A stretch of 34,778 bases of DNA from Vermiphilus sp. (GCA_020722805.1 DYKA01000009.1:1-34778); one strand, 5' to 3'; counted from the stretch's first letter, positions 1-10,296 are shown. Translations and numbers: made by a program. The notes: generated by a model from the sequence alone, not told the origin.

Positions 1-4
1 GGTT

Positions 5-25
5 ATCAAGGGTGAAACCCTTGAT
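5..25. repeat. Perfect inverted repeat ATCAAGGG-TGAAA-CCCTTGAT
   Basis: Direct reading: 8-bp perfect arms with a 5-nt loop at the window edge; no obvious U-tract. Confidence 0.7.
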
Positions 26-110
26 GTTCTTGTGCCTGTAAATATGAACCGGGCTAGGTGAATATTTACGAAATAATTTTAATTTTGCAGTTTACAATTT
101 GCATTTTGCA

Positions 111-147
111 TTGAATATTCAGTAAACGGTGTTTACTAAATATTTAC
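111..147. repeat. Long imperfect inverted repeat just downstream of the 5S gene (TTGAATATTCAGTAAAC-GGT-GTTTACTAAATATTTAC)
   Basis: 17-nt arms with about 3 mismatches and a 3-nt loop. AATATTTACG is also repeated directly at 61-70 and 139-148. Confidence 0.65.
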
Positions 148-162
148 GGATATCGGTTGAAT

Positions 163-277
163 CCCGGCAACACCTACTCTCCCGCCCGCTCTCGCGGACA
201 GTACCATCGGCGCCAGAGGGCTTAACGGCCGTGTTCGGGATGGGAACGGGTGTTTCCCCTCGGCTATGGTTGCCGGG
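163..277 (-). rRNA. rrf: 5S ribosomal RNA
   Basis: Reverse complement CCCGGCAACCATAGCCGAGGGGAAACACCCGTTCCCATCCCGAACACGGCCGTTAAGCCCTCTGGCGCCGATGGTACTGTCCGCGAGAGCGGGCGGGAGAGTAGGTGTTGCCGGG has the canonical CCCGUUCCCAUCCCGAACACGG and GAGAGUAGG motifs, and its termini pair to form helix I. Confidence 0.97.
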
Positions 278-282
278 AAAAA

Positions 283-311
283 ATAATAACCTATCTATCA
301 TATTTTGTCAA
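283..311 (-). promoter_or_regulatory. Sigma70-type promoter for 5S: TTGACA-N17-TATTAT
   Basis: -35 at 306-311 (TTGACA), 17-bp spacer, -10 at 283-288 (TATTAT), 5 nt before the 5S 5' end. Confidence 0.75.
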
Positions 312-324
312 ATTTTTCTTTTGA

Positions 325-368
325 AATCCCCCTCAGTCCCCCTTTTTCAAAGTGGGAGAAAGGGGGAT
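325..368. repeat. C/G-rich palindromic repeat AATCCCCCTCAGTCCCCCTTTTTCAAAGTGGGAGAAAGGGGGAT
   Basis: Inverted repeat arms ATCCCCCT/AGGGGGAT plus an inner CCCCCTTTTTC/GAGAAAGGGGG-like pairing, located between mtnA and 5S. Resembles widely dispersed intergenic palindromes; may also act as a 3' hairpin for mtnA. Confidence 0.65.
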
Positions 369-372
369 GATT

Positions 373-1419
373 TTAATACTGTTCGGTTTTCGCAAGCATG
401 TGGATCTCTTCACAGGCAAAAATCCCCTTTTCTGTGATAAAACCTGTGATTAACCGACCTGGGGTAATATCAAAAGACGGGTTATACACATTAATATTTT
501 CGGGCGCAATACTTACACCTTTGATGCATGTTATTTCCTTCCTGTCGCGCTGTTCAACAGGAATTCTGTCTCCTGATGGCTTTGAAAAATCAAAACTTGA
601 AAGAGGCGCAGCAATGTAAAAAGGAATTCTATGGAATTTTGCAAGAACTGCAATGGAATATGTTCCTATCTTGTTTGCTGTATCACCGTTGCTTGCAATC
701 CTATCAGCACCCGTAATCACCATATCAATCCTTTTTTGCTGCATAAGAAATCCTGCCATGTTGTCGCATATAAGGGTACATTTTATGTTTGCTTTTTTAA
801 GTTCCCACATTGTTAATCTTGCGCCCTGAAGCACGGGTCTTGTTTCATCAACAAAAACCTCAATCCTCTTGTGTTTTCTTGCTGCAAGGTAAACTGGAGC
901 AAGCGCTGTACCAATGCCTGAGGTTGCAAGAGCACCTGCATTGCAGTGGGTAAGAATTCTCATACCGCTTTTGATAAGGGTATTGCCGTATCTTGCAATG
1001 GAGATTGAACTTTGAATATCCTCATTGAATATCTTCTGACATTCCAGTTCCATCCTTCTTATAATTTCTTTTACCAGAAGATGACTGTTTTTCAAGGCAA
1101 TATCATTCAATCTTTTAACGGCATAAAAAAGATTATAAGCAGTGGGACGACAGCTGTTCATGTACTGCGAAGATTTTTCCAGAATCTCAAAAAAATTCTT
1201 TTTATCTTTTATTTTTGCTTTTTTCGCCGCAAGAAGAATTCCATACGCTGCAGCAATTCCTATTGCTGGCGCACCTCTTATCTTCAGCGTTCTGATTGCT
1301 TCAAAAACATCTTCAACCGTACAGAGTTTGATATATTCTTCATTTTCAGGCAGACGTGTCTGGTCAATGATCTCCAGTTTGTCTTTTTCCCAGGAAAGAG
1401 TTCTTATAATCTGTTTCAC
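373..1419 (-). CDS. mtnA: S-methyl-5-thioribose-1-phosphate isomerase (MtnA/eIF2B-like family)
   Basis: 348 aa; RGAPAIGIAAAYG, HCNAGALAT and ITGADRIASNGDTANKIGTY motifs. Confidence 0.95.
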   Translation of the reverse strand: MKQIIRTLSWEKDKLEIIDQTRLPENEEYIKLCTVEDVFEAIRTLKIRGAPAIGIAAAYGILLAAKKAKIKDKKNFFEILEKSSQYMNSCRPTAYNLFYAVKRLNDIALKNSHLLVKEIIRRMELECQKIFNEDIQSSISIARYGNTLIKSGMRILTHCNAGALATSGIGTALAPVYLAARKHKRIEVFVDETRPVLQGARLTMWELKKANIKCTLICDNMAGFLMQQKRIDMVITGADRIASNGDTANKIGTYSIAVLAKFHRIPFYIAAPLSSFDFSKPSGDRIPVEQRDRKEITCIKGVSIAPENINVYNPSFDITPGRLITGFITEKGIFACEEIHMLAKTEQY

Positions 1420-1421
1420 TT

Positions 1422-4400
1422 TCAGTTCAAAAAGATATTTTTTTCAGGTAAAATATTTTTCAGTTCCTCAAGCAATTCAGGCACAATGGCAACCTGGAAT
1501 CTGGTTAATCTTACTTTTACAACACCACCGTTTTCATCGCTTATGACGATGATAATTCGGGAATTTCCTCTGTGGCTACCTAAAATGTTTTTTATCTGAT
1601 TCAGAATATCTTTTGATGTTTTCATGCCGATTTTTATAACCAGATTTTTCACATGTTTTTCCGAAATTGTATTCAAGGTCGCCACGTCTCTTGCAATAAC
1701 CTTGCTTTTTTCTGACCTGTGCTCCACTTTTCCTTTTACGAAAACGATGTTGCTTATTTTCAATATGCTTGAAATGTTCTCGTATACCTGAGGATAGAAT
1801 ACCACCTCAATTTTGCCGTACAGGTCTTCGAGTTCTCCTACAGCCATTTTCTCACCCTTGCGGCTTGTCATGGTTTTGAGATTTTGCATCAAACCTCCAA
1901 ACCAGTATTCCCTACCCTCGTCAAGCTTACCAATTTCATTGCTCCATGCATCAACAAAATTGGAAAGTGTCTCGCGACAGTTTTCAAGGGGGTGGCCGGT
2001 GCGGTAAACGCCAAGCATTTCCTTTTCAAAAGACAACAGTTTTGATTCAGACCATTCAGGAAGTTCGGAAATTTCATCATGTATTGAGGGTGGTACGAGT
2101 TTTTCAGTCCGCGAGAATATTGAAAGCTGCCCGTCAGCATTGAGCTTCTGTATCCTGGAACCCTGCTCAATGGCTTCATCCATAAGCGCATACAGCTGGG
2201 AACGAGGCCTTTCAAACGAATCAAATGCACCTGATTTAATCAAGCTCTCAATAACCTTCCTGTTGATTAACCTGAGGTCAACCCTCTGGCAAAAGTCAAA
2301 GAGTGATTTAAATTTCCCCTCTTTTCTTGCTTCAAGGATTGAATGTATTGCACCCTGCCCCACATTTTTTATGGCAGATAGTCCAAAAAGTATATCGTTG
2401 CCGACGATTGAAAACCTCTCAGAACTTTCCTGAATATCAGGTGGCAGCACCCATATATTCATTCGCTCTGCCTCTTCTATATACTGCCTTATTTTCTCCT
2501 CATTGCCTATTTCACTGTTGAGAAGAGCAGTCATATATTCAAGTGGATAGTTTGCTTTCAGATAAGCTGTTTGATATGAAATTATTGCATAACTGGTGCT
2601 GTGAGATTTGTTAAAACCGTAACCAGCAAACTTCGCCATGTTGTTGAAAATCTTATCAGCGAGCTCCTTGCGAATCCCCTTCTTCTTTGCGCCACTTAAG
2701 AATTTTTCTCTCTGTCTTTCAAGAAGTTCAGGGTCTTTTTTACCCATTGCCTTGCGAAGAATGTCTGCTTCTCCCATTGTAAAATTGCCGATGACATTGG
2801 CTATCTTCATCACCTGTTCCTGATAAAGAATAACGCCATAGGTGGGTTTAAGTATTGGCTCAAGAAGGGGATGTTCATATCTTATCTTCGTGGACTCCTT
2901 TTTATATTGAACATACTGTTCAACCATTCCACTCTGCATTGGACCGGGTCTGTAAAGAGCAAGTATTGCTATCAGGTCTTCAAAAACCTTTGGTTTTATG
3001 CGCTTCAACAATTCCTGCATTCCATGACTCTCCATCTGAAACAGTCCCACTGAATCACCACGGCTCAACATCTCATAGGTTTTTGGATCGTTCTCTGGAA
3101 TCTCTTTTATGTCCATCCCTTTATGGGTTTTCACAAGTTCTATGGTTTCATCAATGAGTGATAGGTTCTTCAAACCGAGAATATCTATTTTCAGAAGTCC
3201 GATTTTTTCAATGCTGGTCATTTCAAACTGACTGGTTATTTCACCTTTTGTTCCGCGAAACAGCGGGACATATTTGTAGATTGGTTTGTCTGTAATAACA
3301 ACACCTGCTGCGTGTGTGGAAGCATGCCTTGCAAGACCTTCAAGAGAAACAGAAATCTCAAAAAGTTTTCTTACTCTTTCGTCTGCATTTATAAGCCGTT
3401 TGATTTCATCATTTTTTATAAGTTCCTCTTTCAGGGACGCACCGGCCTCAGGAGAAATCAGTTTTGCGATTCTGTCAACCTCTGAAAAACTCATCTTCAA
3501 AGCCCTGCCGACATCTCTTACAACTGCCCTTGCTCCCATTGTGCCAAATGTTGCTATCTGTGCAAAATTTTCCTCACCATATTTTTGCCTGATGTATTCA
3601 ATAATGCGGTCCCTCTTTTTGTCTTCAAAGTCAATGTCAATGTCAGGCATTGAGATTCTCTCAGGGTTAAGAAACCTTTCAAATAGCAAATCATATTTCA
3701 GCGGATTAATTTCGGTTATCCCCAGAAGATATGCCACCAAACTGCCGGGTCCTGATCCGCGACCGGGCCCAACCTTTATATTTCTCTTTTTCGCCTCATT
3801 CACGATATCCTGTATGATAAGAAAATAACCCGCAAAGTTCATTTTCCTGATAACATCAAGCTCGTACCTTACCCTTGAGATTATGTCATTCTCTTCTCCA
3901 CTCAAATCCATATTAAATCTTTTTTTCAGTCCTTCTGAAACAAGTTTTTCAAGATATACGTTATCTGACATTCCATCCGGCAGGGGAAAACGCGGTATGT
4001 GTTGACTGGAAAAATCAATGGTCACATTACATTTCTCATAAATCTCAACAGTATTTTTTGTTGCTGCTGGAACTCCATCAAAAAGTGCCTGCATCTGTTC
4101 GGGCGTCTTGAAATAAAACTCTGAACTTGGAAATCTTAACCTGTTTTCGTCCTCAATGTTTGTCCCGGTCTGAATGCACAAAAGTATTTCATGAGCAAAG
4201 CAATCGTCCTTTTTGAGATAGTGACAGTCGTTTGTGGCAACAACCTTTACATTATTTTTCTTTGCCATTTCCAGGATTTCTCTGTTTATTCTGGTTTGTT
4301 CAGGAATACCAACCTCCATCATTTCCAGATAAAAATTTTCTCTGCCAAAAACATCAAGATACCACCCTAAACTGTTTGTCGCCTCATCCGGCTTGCCAGC

Positions 4401-4847
4401 AAGCAGCCACTGGCTTATCTCTCCCTGTATACATCCGCTTAATATAATCAAGCCCTCTGAATGCTTCGCAAGCAATTGCCTGTCAATCCTCGGCTTATGG
4501 TAGTATCCTTCAAGATAGGAACGGGTGGAAAGCTCAAGCAGATTTTCATACCCTTTGTTATTCGCCGCAAGCACAGTAAGGTGGTAAAATGCCTGGTTTT
4601 TTTCAATTGTCTTTTTTTCAAACCTGCTTGCAGGTGCTATGTACATCTCAGAACCGATGATTGGTTTTATTCCATTATTGATGGCACTTTCATAAAAGTG
4701 TATGACCCCAAAAAGCCCGCCATGGTCAGTAATTGCAAGTCCGGGCATTTCAAAATGATGTGCCTGTTTTGTTACTTCATCTATACGGCACATCCCATCA
4801 AGCAAGCTATATTCTGTATGAAGGTGCAGATGAACAAAGTCCTTCAT
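1422..4847 (-). CDS. dnaE: DNA polymerase III alpha subunit
   Basis: 1141 aa; N-terminal PHP motif (FVHLHLHTEYSLLDG), PDIDIDFED catalytic motif, GPGRGSGPGSLVAYLLGI, C-terminal OB-fold. Confidence 0.97.
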   Translation of the reverse strand: MKDFVHLHLHTEYSLLDGMCRIDEVTKQAHHFEMPGLAITDHGGLFGVIHFYESAINNGIKPIIGSEMYIAPASRFEKKTIEKNQAFYHLTVLAANNKGYENLLELSTRSYLEGYYHKPRIDRQLLAKHSEGLIILSGCIQGEISQWLLAGKPDEATNSLGWYLDVFGRENFYLEMMEVGIPEQTRINREILEMAKKNNVKVVATNDCHYLKKDDCFAHEILLCIQTGTNIEDENRLRFPSSEFYFKTPEQMQALFDGVPAATKNTVEIYEKCNVTIDFSSQHIPRFPLPDGMSDNVYLEKLVSEGLKKRFNMDLSGEENDIISRVRYELDVIRKMNFAGYFLIIQDIVNEAKKRNIKVGPGRGSGPGSLVAYLLGITEINPLKYDLLFERFLNPERISMPDIDIDFEDKKRDRIIEYIRQKYGEENFAQIATFGTMGARAVVRDVGRALKMSFSEVDRIAKLISPEAGASLKEELIKNDEIKRLINADERVRKLFEISVSLEGLARHASTHAAGVVITDKPIYKYVPLFRGTKGEITSQFEMTSIEKIGLLKIDILGLKNLSLIDETIELVKTHKGMDIKEIPENDPKTYEMLSRGDSVGLFQMESHGMQELLKRIKPKVFEDLIAILALYRPGPMQSGMVEQYVQYKKESTKIRYEHPLLEPILKPTYGVILYQEQVMKIANVIGNFTMGEADILRKAMGKKDPELLERQREKFLSGAKKKGIRKELADKIFNNMAKFAGYGFNKSHSTSYAIISYQTAYLKANYPLEYMTALLNSEIGNEEKIRQYIEEAERMNIWVLPPDIQESSERFSIVGNDILFGLSAIKNVGQGAIHSILEARKEGKFKSLFDFCQRVDLRLINRKVIESLIKSGAFDSFERPRSQLYALMDEAIEQGSRIQKLNADGQLSIFSRTEKLVPPSIHDEISELPEWSESKLLSFEKEMLGVYRTGHPLENCRETLSNFVDAWSNEIGKLDEGREYWFGGLMQNLKTMTSRKGEKMAVGELEDLYGKIEVVFYPQVYENISSILKISNIVFVKGKVEHRSEKSKVIARDVATLNTISEKHVKNLVIKIGMKTSKDILNQIKNILGSHRGNSRIIIVISDENGGVVKVRLTRFQVAIVPELLEELKNILPEKNIFLN

Positions 4848-6007
4848 TTTCCGTTTAGCGCCTGTTTTTTTGCTACCTGATAGATTTTTCCCTCTGTTTT
4901 TATGGAAGGTGCGATCGCAATTTCAACAAGTTGCAGTTCTTTTATATTTCTTACACCAAGGCTTGCCATTGAAAGACGCAGTGCCCCGATTAGATTTTGA
5001 GAACCATCATCTGTTGTTGAAGGCCCAAAAAGTATCTGTTTCACCGGACCACTCGTTCCAAGCCGTATTCTTGTGCCCCTGGGCAGGTTTTCATCAGATG
5101 TTGCCATACCCCAGTGATAACCCTTTGCGGGTGCCTCTTCTGCCCGCACAAATGCCGAACCAACCATTACCGCGTCTGCGCCACACGCAAATGCCTTGCA
5201 GATATCTCCACTTGTAATCATTCCTCCGTCTGTTATAACCGGAACATACCTGCCCGTGCGCTTGTAGAAAAAATCCCTCGCAGCAGCACAGTCACACGTT
5301 GCTGCAACCTGAGGTACGCCTATTCCAAGAACCTCGCGGGTCGTACAAGCAGCACCCGGACCAATACCAACAAGAAGTCCGGCAATGCCTGTTTCCATAA
5401 GTTCAAGTGCAACCTGATATGTTACACAGTTTCCGACTATTACAGGAATTTTCATTGACGAACAGAATTCTGCAAGGTCAAGCGGCTTGTAGGTGCTTGA
5501 AAAATGCTTTGCTGTTGTCACAGTTGACTGAACAACAAAAATATCAGCACCTGCATCCATAGCAATAGAACCAAATTTTTCTGCATACTGAGGGATTGAA
5601 CTGACTGCACAGAGAACTTTTCCTTTCTTGATTTCGTGTATCCTCTTCACAATAAGGTGTTCCTTAACTGGCTCCTGATAAATTTTTTGAATCAGAGCAG
5701 TGGCTCTATCCTGCGGGCACGCAATAATTTCTTCTATAACTGAGTATGGATCCTCGTATCTTGTATATATTCCCATAAGATTCAAAACCGCAAGTCCTCC
5801 AATCTTTCCAAACGAAATTGCAAATCCTGTATCAACAACTCCATCCATTGCGGCTGCAAGGATCGGAACCTCAAGCCGTTTGCCTGCAATGACCACTGAA
5901 ATATCAACATCAGCGGGATTCAGCGTGATATTTCCCGGCACAAGAGAAATGTCATCAAAACCATAACAAACCCTTGCCTTTCGTCCTCTTCCAATCCACA
6001 TGCCCAT
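4844..6007 (-). CDS. GuaB3-family IMP dehydrogenase-related protein
   Basis: 387 aa; IGRGRKARVCYGFDDISLVPG, LAVLNLMGIYTRYEDP and GIGPGAACTTREVLGIGVPQVAA resemble the GuaB3 subfamily; too short to hold a CBS pair. Confidence 0.85.
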   Translation of the reverse strand: MGMWIGRGRKARVCYGFDDISLVPGNITLNPADVDISVVIAGKRLEVPILAAAMDGVVDTGFAISFGKIGGLAVLNLMGIYTRYEDPYSVIEEIIACPQDRATALIQKIYQEPVKEHLIVKRIHEIKKGKVLCAVSSIPQYAEKFGSIAMDAGADIFVVQSTVTTAKHFSSTYKPLDLAEFCSSMKIPVIVGNCVTYQVALELMETGIAGLLVGIGPGAACTTREVLGIGVPQVAATCDCAAARDFFYKRTGRYVPVITDGGMITSGDICKAFACGADAVMVGSAFVRAEEAPAKGYHWGMATSDENLPRGTRIRLGTSGPVKQILFGPSTTDDGSQNLIGALRLSMASLGVRNIKELQLVEIAIAPSIKTEGKIYQVAKKQALNGK

Positions 6008-6019
6008 ATAAATCCTCCT

Positions 6020-7300
6020 TTACTTGTCCTTTGCCTGTTTCAAACTTAACAGCAGTTCTATATTTGACCGGGTACTTTTCAACCGTGAAATCAACAATTC
6101 CATTGCCTCCACAGGATTAAGAGGTGCAAGTATTTTTCTCAGGAGCCATATCAATTGAAGTTCATCAGGATTAACAAGAAACTCTTCCCTTCTTGTGCCT
6201 GAACGGTTGATGTCAATTGCAGGAAATGTCCTTCTGTCAGCCAGTTTTCTATCAAGGTTTATTTCCATGTTGCCCGTTCCCTTGAACTCTTCAAAGATAA
6301 CATCGTCCATCTTGCTTCCTGTATCTATCAGCGCAGTCCCGAGTATTGTCAAACTGCCGCCTTCTTCAACATTTCTCGCAGAACCAAAAAATCTTTTTGG
6401 TTTGTCAAGCGCATTTGACTCAAGACCACCTGTCATAATCTTTCCGCTGTGTGGAACAAGTACATTATGTGCACGGGCAAGCCGCGTGATACTGTCAAGG
6501 AGTATCACAACATCCTTTTTATGTTCCACAAGCCGCTTTGCTCTCTCAAGGGCTATGTCTGCGACCTGAACATGTCTGTCAGGCGGTTCGTCAAATGTTG
6601 CGCTGATGACTTCTCCTTTTACAGACCTTTTCATTTCTGTTACCTCTTCAGGTCTTTCTCCCACCAGCAACACAATCAGGTGAACCTCTGGATTATTTAT
6701 TGCAATTGCATTCGCTATTTTTTGAAGTATTACTGTTTTCCCTGCCCTCGGCGGGGATACAATCAATCCTCTCTGTCCTTTACCTGTGGGACACACAAGG
6801 TCAATGACGCGTGTTGTAATCTCTTCGCCGGCGGTCTCAAGAATAAATCTCTTGTCGGGATGAATCGGCGTTAGCTCTTCAAATGGAATTCTATCCTGAA
6901 TTCTTTCTGGTTCTTCACCATTTACCATTTCCACCTTAAGAAGAGCAAAATATTTTTCATTCTCTTTCGGTGGCCTTATCTGACCCGAAACAGTATCTCC
7001 TGTTTTGAGACCGAACTTTTTAATCTGCGATGGGGAAACATAAATGTCATCCGGACCCGGCAGGTAGTTGTGGTTTGATGAACGGAGAAATCCAAACCCA
7101 TCGGGAAGGATTTCAAGAACACCCTCGCCGAACAGCAGCCCATTTTTTTCTGCCTGTGCCTGCATAATTCTGTAAATCAGGTCCTCTTTTGTTAGTCCGC
7201 TGACTCCATTAACTCCCATTTCTCTGGCAAGCCGCTGAAGCCGCGAGATCGCTGTTTTTTTCAGTGCTGCAACATTCAACTCCTTGATTTCTTCAATCAT
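6020..7300 (-). CDS. rho: Transcription termination factor Rho
   Basis: 426 aa; [36 protein letters not shown], Walker [22 protein letters not shown]. Confidence 0.98.
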   Translation of the reverse strand: MIEEIKELNVAALKKTAISRLQRLAREMGVNGVSGLTKEDLIYRIMQAQAEKNGLLFGEGVLEILPDGFGFLRSSNHNYLPGPDDIYVSPSQIKKFGLKTGDTVSGQIRPPKENEKYFALLKVEMVNGEEPERIQDRIPFEELTPIHPDKRFILETAGEEITTRVIDLVCPTGKGQRGLIVSPPRAGKTVILQKIANAIAINNPEVHLIVLLVGERPEEVTEMKRSVKGEVISATFDEPPDRHVQVADIALERAKRLVEHKKDVVILLDSITRLARAHNVLVPHSGKIMTGGLESNALDKPKRFFGSARNVEEGGSLTILGTALIDTGSKMDDVIFEEFKGTGNMEINLDRKLADRRTFPAIDINRSGTRREEFLVNPDELQLIWLLRKILAPLNPVEAMELLISRLKSTRSNIELLLSLKQAKDK

Positions 7301-7893
7301 TGTAAACGCCTCCTCATGATATCATCCAAAATTTTGTTTATCTGTTTTCTGGTATCACTGAGTGAACCCGAGTTTTCTATTACAATGTCTGACATGCTTT
7401 CTTTTTTCTTGAGAGGGATCTGACTCTTCAGTCGCATTTCTATTTCCTGAGGGGAATACTTTTTTTCAAGCCGTTTTCTTATCATTTCGTACGGTGTGGA
7501 AACAGTAATGACAACATCAAAAAGTTTCTCGCTTCGGGTTTCAAAAAGAAGTGGTATTTCAACTACCACAGCAATTTTACTACTTCTTTTATATGTGTCA
7601 AGTATTTTCTCGATTCTCTTAAAAACCTCCGGATGAATAATGCTGTTGAGTTTCTTCCTTGAATCTGAGGAAGAAAAAATAAGTCCCGCAAGTTTCTGTC
7701 TGTTCACTCTACCGTCTTCAAAAAAATAATCTTTCCCGAAGAATTCCTCAATTCTTTTTTTTATCCTCTTTGTATTCAAAAGCTGACTCACAATAGAATC
7801 AGAGGAAACAACAGGAATTCCCATTTCCCTGAAAAATCTGCAAACTGTGGACTTTCCCGATCCGAAAACACCTGTTAAGCCAATGCGAATCAT
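7297..7893 (-). CDS. coaE: Dephospho-CoA kinase
   Basis: 198 aa; [15 protein letters not shown]-loop, VEIPLLFE motif. Confidence 0.93.
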   Translation of the reverse strand: MIRIGLTGVFGSGKSTVCRFFREMGIPVVSSDSIVSQLLNTKRIKKRIEEFFGKDYFFEDGRVNRQKLAGLIFSSSDSRKKLNSIIHPEVFKRIEKILDTYKRSSKIAVVVEIPLLFETRSEKLFDVVITVSTPYEMIRKRLEKKYSPQEIEMRLKSQIPLKKKESMSDIVIENSGSLSDTRKQINKILDDIMRRRLQ

Positions 7894-7895
7894 TA

Positions 7896-9170
7896 CTAAA
7901 GATTCCAGGACCTCAGATACTTTTTTTGATATGCAGAGATGGTATCTATTCTTACACCCATGCTTACCAGTTTAAGGAATGCAATCTCACTGTCAATTTC
8001 AGCAGGCACCGGGCTGTATTCTGCGGACATTTTATTTTCAACAAGATACTTCAGGCTTAAAAACTGCCCTGCAAAACTCATATCCATTACCGAAGATGGA
8101 TGTCCTTCTGCACAACCCAGGTTTACAAGACGACCATCTGCAAGAAGATAAAATTTTTTCCCGTTTTTCATTGTGTATTCTGTGACAAAAGGTCTCACTT
8201 TCCTTGTGCCCTTTGACTGCCTCCCAAGCGCGTCAATGTCAATCTCAACATTAAAATGACCTGCATTGGCAAGGACAGCACCATCCTTCATTTTTTTGAA
8301 AACACTTCCACCAATTACTCTTGCATTTCCTGTTACAGTTATGAATATATCTCCGCAGGGCGCAGCCTCTTCAACAGGCATCACCTGAAATCCATCCATC
8401 AGTGCCTCAAGTGCTCTCAGGGGAGAAACTTCTGTAATTATGACATTTGCTCCGAGACCCTTGAGATTTTTCGCAATTCCCCTGCCACACCATCCATATC
8501 CGCAGACAACAGCGGTTTTACCTGCAACAAGGATGTTTGTCGCTCGCAGGATTCCATCAATTGCTGATTGTCCTGTGCCATAACGATTGTCAAACATATA
8601 TTTCGTCTGTGCCTCATTAACCCCGATAACAGGAAAAAGAAGCTTTCCATCTTTTGTTATGTTCTTGATTCTCGTGATTCCTGTTGTTGTCTCTTCAGTT
8701 GCTCCAATGACATTCCTTGCAAAATCCGGATTGTTGTGAAGAAACACAATCAAATCAGCCCCGTCGTCAATCACAAGATGGGGTTTCTGCTCTGCAACCC
8801 TTTTTATGTGTTTCGCATATGTTCTACTGTCTTCTCCCTTCATACCGAAAACAGATATTCCATAATTTTTCACAAGACATGCAGCCACATCATCCTGGGT
8901 GCTCAAAGGATTGGAAGCAGTAAGAAAAACCTTTGCACCGCAACCTTTCAGGGTAATAACAAGATTGGCTGTCTCAGATGTTATATGAAGACAAGCACCA
9001 ATCACAAGATTTTTGAAAAGATTCTTTGACTCGCGTGTTCGAATGGTCCTGATAACAGGCATTTCGCGAAACGCCCACTCAATTCTTTTTTCCCCTTCAG
9101 CACTGAGATTGATGTTTCTTATATGGTAATCAATTTTGTTTTTCAGAAAATCCCCCTTCTTACAAAGCAT
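7896..9170 (-). CDS. ahcY: Adenosylhomocysteinase
   Basis: ORF track 7896..9230; the upstream part overlaps metK, so the start is probably ATG at 9170 or CTG at 9146 behind AAGGGGGA. Motifs: [64 protein letters not shown]. Confidence 0.94.
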   Translation of the reverse strand: MLCKKGDFLKNKIDYHIRNINLSAEGEKRIEWAFREMPVIRTIRTRESKNLFKNLVIGACLHITSETANLVITLKGCGAKVFLTASNPLSTQDDVAACLVKNYGISVFGMKGEDSRTYAKHIKRVAEQKPHLVIDDGADLIVFLHNNPDFARNVIGATEETTTGITRIKNITKDGKLLFPVIGVNEAQTKYMFDNRYGTGQSAIDGILRATNILVAGKTAVVCGYGWCGRGIAKNLKGLGANVIITEVSPLRALEALMDGFQVMPVEEAAPCGDIFITVTGNARVIGGSVFKKMKDGAVLANAGHFNVEIDIDALGRQSKGTRKVRPFVTEYTMKNGKKFYLLADGRLVNLGCAEGHPSSVMDMSFAGQFLSLKYLVENKMSAEYSPVPAEIDSEIAFLKLVSMGVRIDTISAYQKKYLRSWNL

Positions 9171-10296
9171 CAAGAAAAAGTTTGGTAAGGTCTGTCTTTT
9201 CCCATGTAAACTCCTGTTCTTCTCTTCCAAAATGTCCGTAGCATGCTGTTTTTCTATAGATTGGCCTCAGAAGATCAAGTTTTTTTATCATTCCTGCCGG
9301 AGACAGGTCAAGGTTCTTTCTTATTATCTCCACCACCTTCTCAGAAGGAATTTTTCCACTGTCAAACATATTTACCATGATAGAAACCGGCTGCCTCTGA
9401 CCTATTACATATGACAGCTGAATTTCACACCTGCTGGCAATTCCTGAGGCAACTATATTCTTGGCAAGATATCTCGCAAAATAGGAAGCAGTTCTGTCAA
9501 CCTTTGTTGGATCTTTCCCTGAAAAACATCCACCTCCATGTTTGCCAAACCCGCCGTAAGTGTCAACTATAATTTTTCTCCCGGTGACGCCCGTATCTGC
9601 CTGAGGTCCTCCTATAACAAATCTTCCTGTCGGGTTGACAAAAAGTTTGTAGTTTGGCGCAAGAAGATCTTTCGGTATGACATACTCCACCACTGTCTGC
9701 CTGAGGTCATCCTCTATCTTTTTCTGGGAAATCCCATCATCATGCTGGGAAGAAAGAACAACGGCAATAACCTCAACAGGTCTGTCGTTCTGGTACCTGA
9801 CTGTAACCTGCGATTTTCCATCGGGTCTCAAATAATCAAGAAGATTTGTTTTTCTCACCTCTGCGAGCCGCTTCACAAGAGAATGAGCAAGCATAATGGG
9901 CAGGGGCATCAGCTGAGATGTTTCATTTGTGGCATAACCGAACATCATTCCCTGGTCTCCCGCACCGCCTGTATCAACACCCTGAGCGATATCAGGCGAT
10001 TGTTCCTGAATTGCAGTGATTATGGCACTTGCGTCATAGTTAAACCCATACGCCATATCAGTATAACCAATCTCTTTAAGAAGCTTCCTGACAATTGAAG
10101 GTATTTCAACGTATCCTTCAGTCGTAATCTCTCCGGCGATAAACAGAAGCCCTCTTGTAACAAGTGTCTCGCAGGCAACCCGTCCGTTTTTATCCTGCCT
10201 TAAAACATCGTCAAGAATGGCATCTGAAACCTGGTCGCAGATCTTATCTGGATGCCCTTCAGTTACTGATTCAGAGGTAAAACAGAATTCTTTCAT
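9160..10296 (-). CDS. metK: S-adenosylmethionine synthetase
   Basis: 378 aa; [59 protein letters not shown]. Confidence 0.98.
   Translation of the reverse strand: MKEFCFTSESVTEGHPDKICDQVSDAILDDVLRQDKNGRVACETLVTRGLLFIAGEITTEGYVEIPSIVRKLLKEIGYTDMAYGFNYDASAIITAIQEQSPDIAQGVDTGGAGDQGMMFGYATNETSQLMPLPIMLAHSLVKRLAEVRKTNLLDYLRPDGKSQVTVRYQNDRPVEVIAVVLSSQHDDGISQKKIEDDLRQTVVEYVIPKDLLAPNYKLFVNPTGRFVIGGPQADTGVTGRKIIVDTYGGFGKHGGGCFSGKDPTKVDRTASYFARYLAKNIVASGIASRCEIQLSYVIGQRQPVSIMVNMFDSGKIPSEKVVEIIRKNLDLSPAGMIKKLDLLRPIYRKTACYGHFGREEQEFTWEKTDLTKLFLDAL

Noticed and set aside
1-50. Minus-strand peptide HKNIKGFTLDN resembling a prepilin cleavage site
   Set aside because: Lacks the Glu+5 of prepilins, has no start codon in view, runs off the window edge, and coincides with a perfect hairpin; probably coincidence.
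119-437. Small ORFs 119..301(-) and 129..437(+)
   Set aside because: They overlap the 5S rRNA gene and flanking repeats; spurious translation.
1012-1599. 195-aa plus-strand ORF opposite mtnA/dnaE
   Set aside because: Low-complexity F/K/S-rich shadow ORF antisense to two well-supported genes.
3286-3828. 180-aa plus-strand ORF opposite dnaE
   Set aside because: Shadow ORF; its S/F-rich composition mirrors the conserved polymerase coding strand.
9148-9160. ATCCCCCTTCT near the metK stop as another copy of the dispersed palindrome
   Set aside because: Only a short match, with no second arm; best explained as a Shine-Dalgarno for ahcY.
9538-10098. 186-aa plus-strand ORF opposite metK
   Set aside because: Antisense to highly conserved metK; no recognisable domain.
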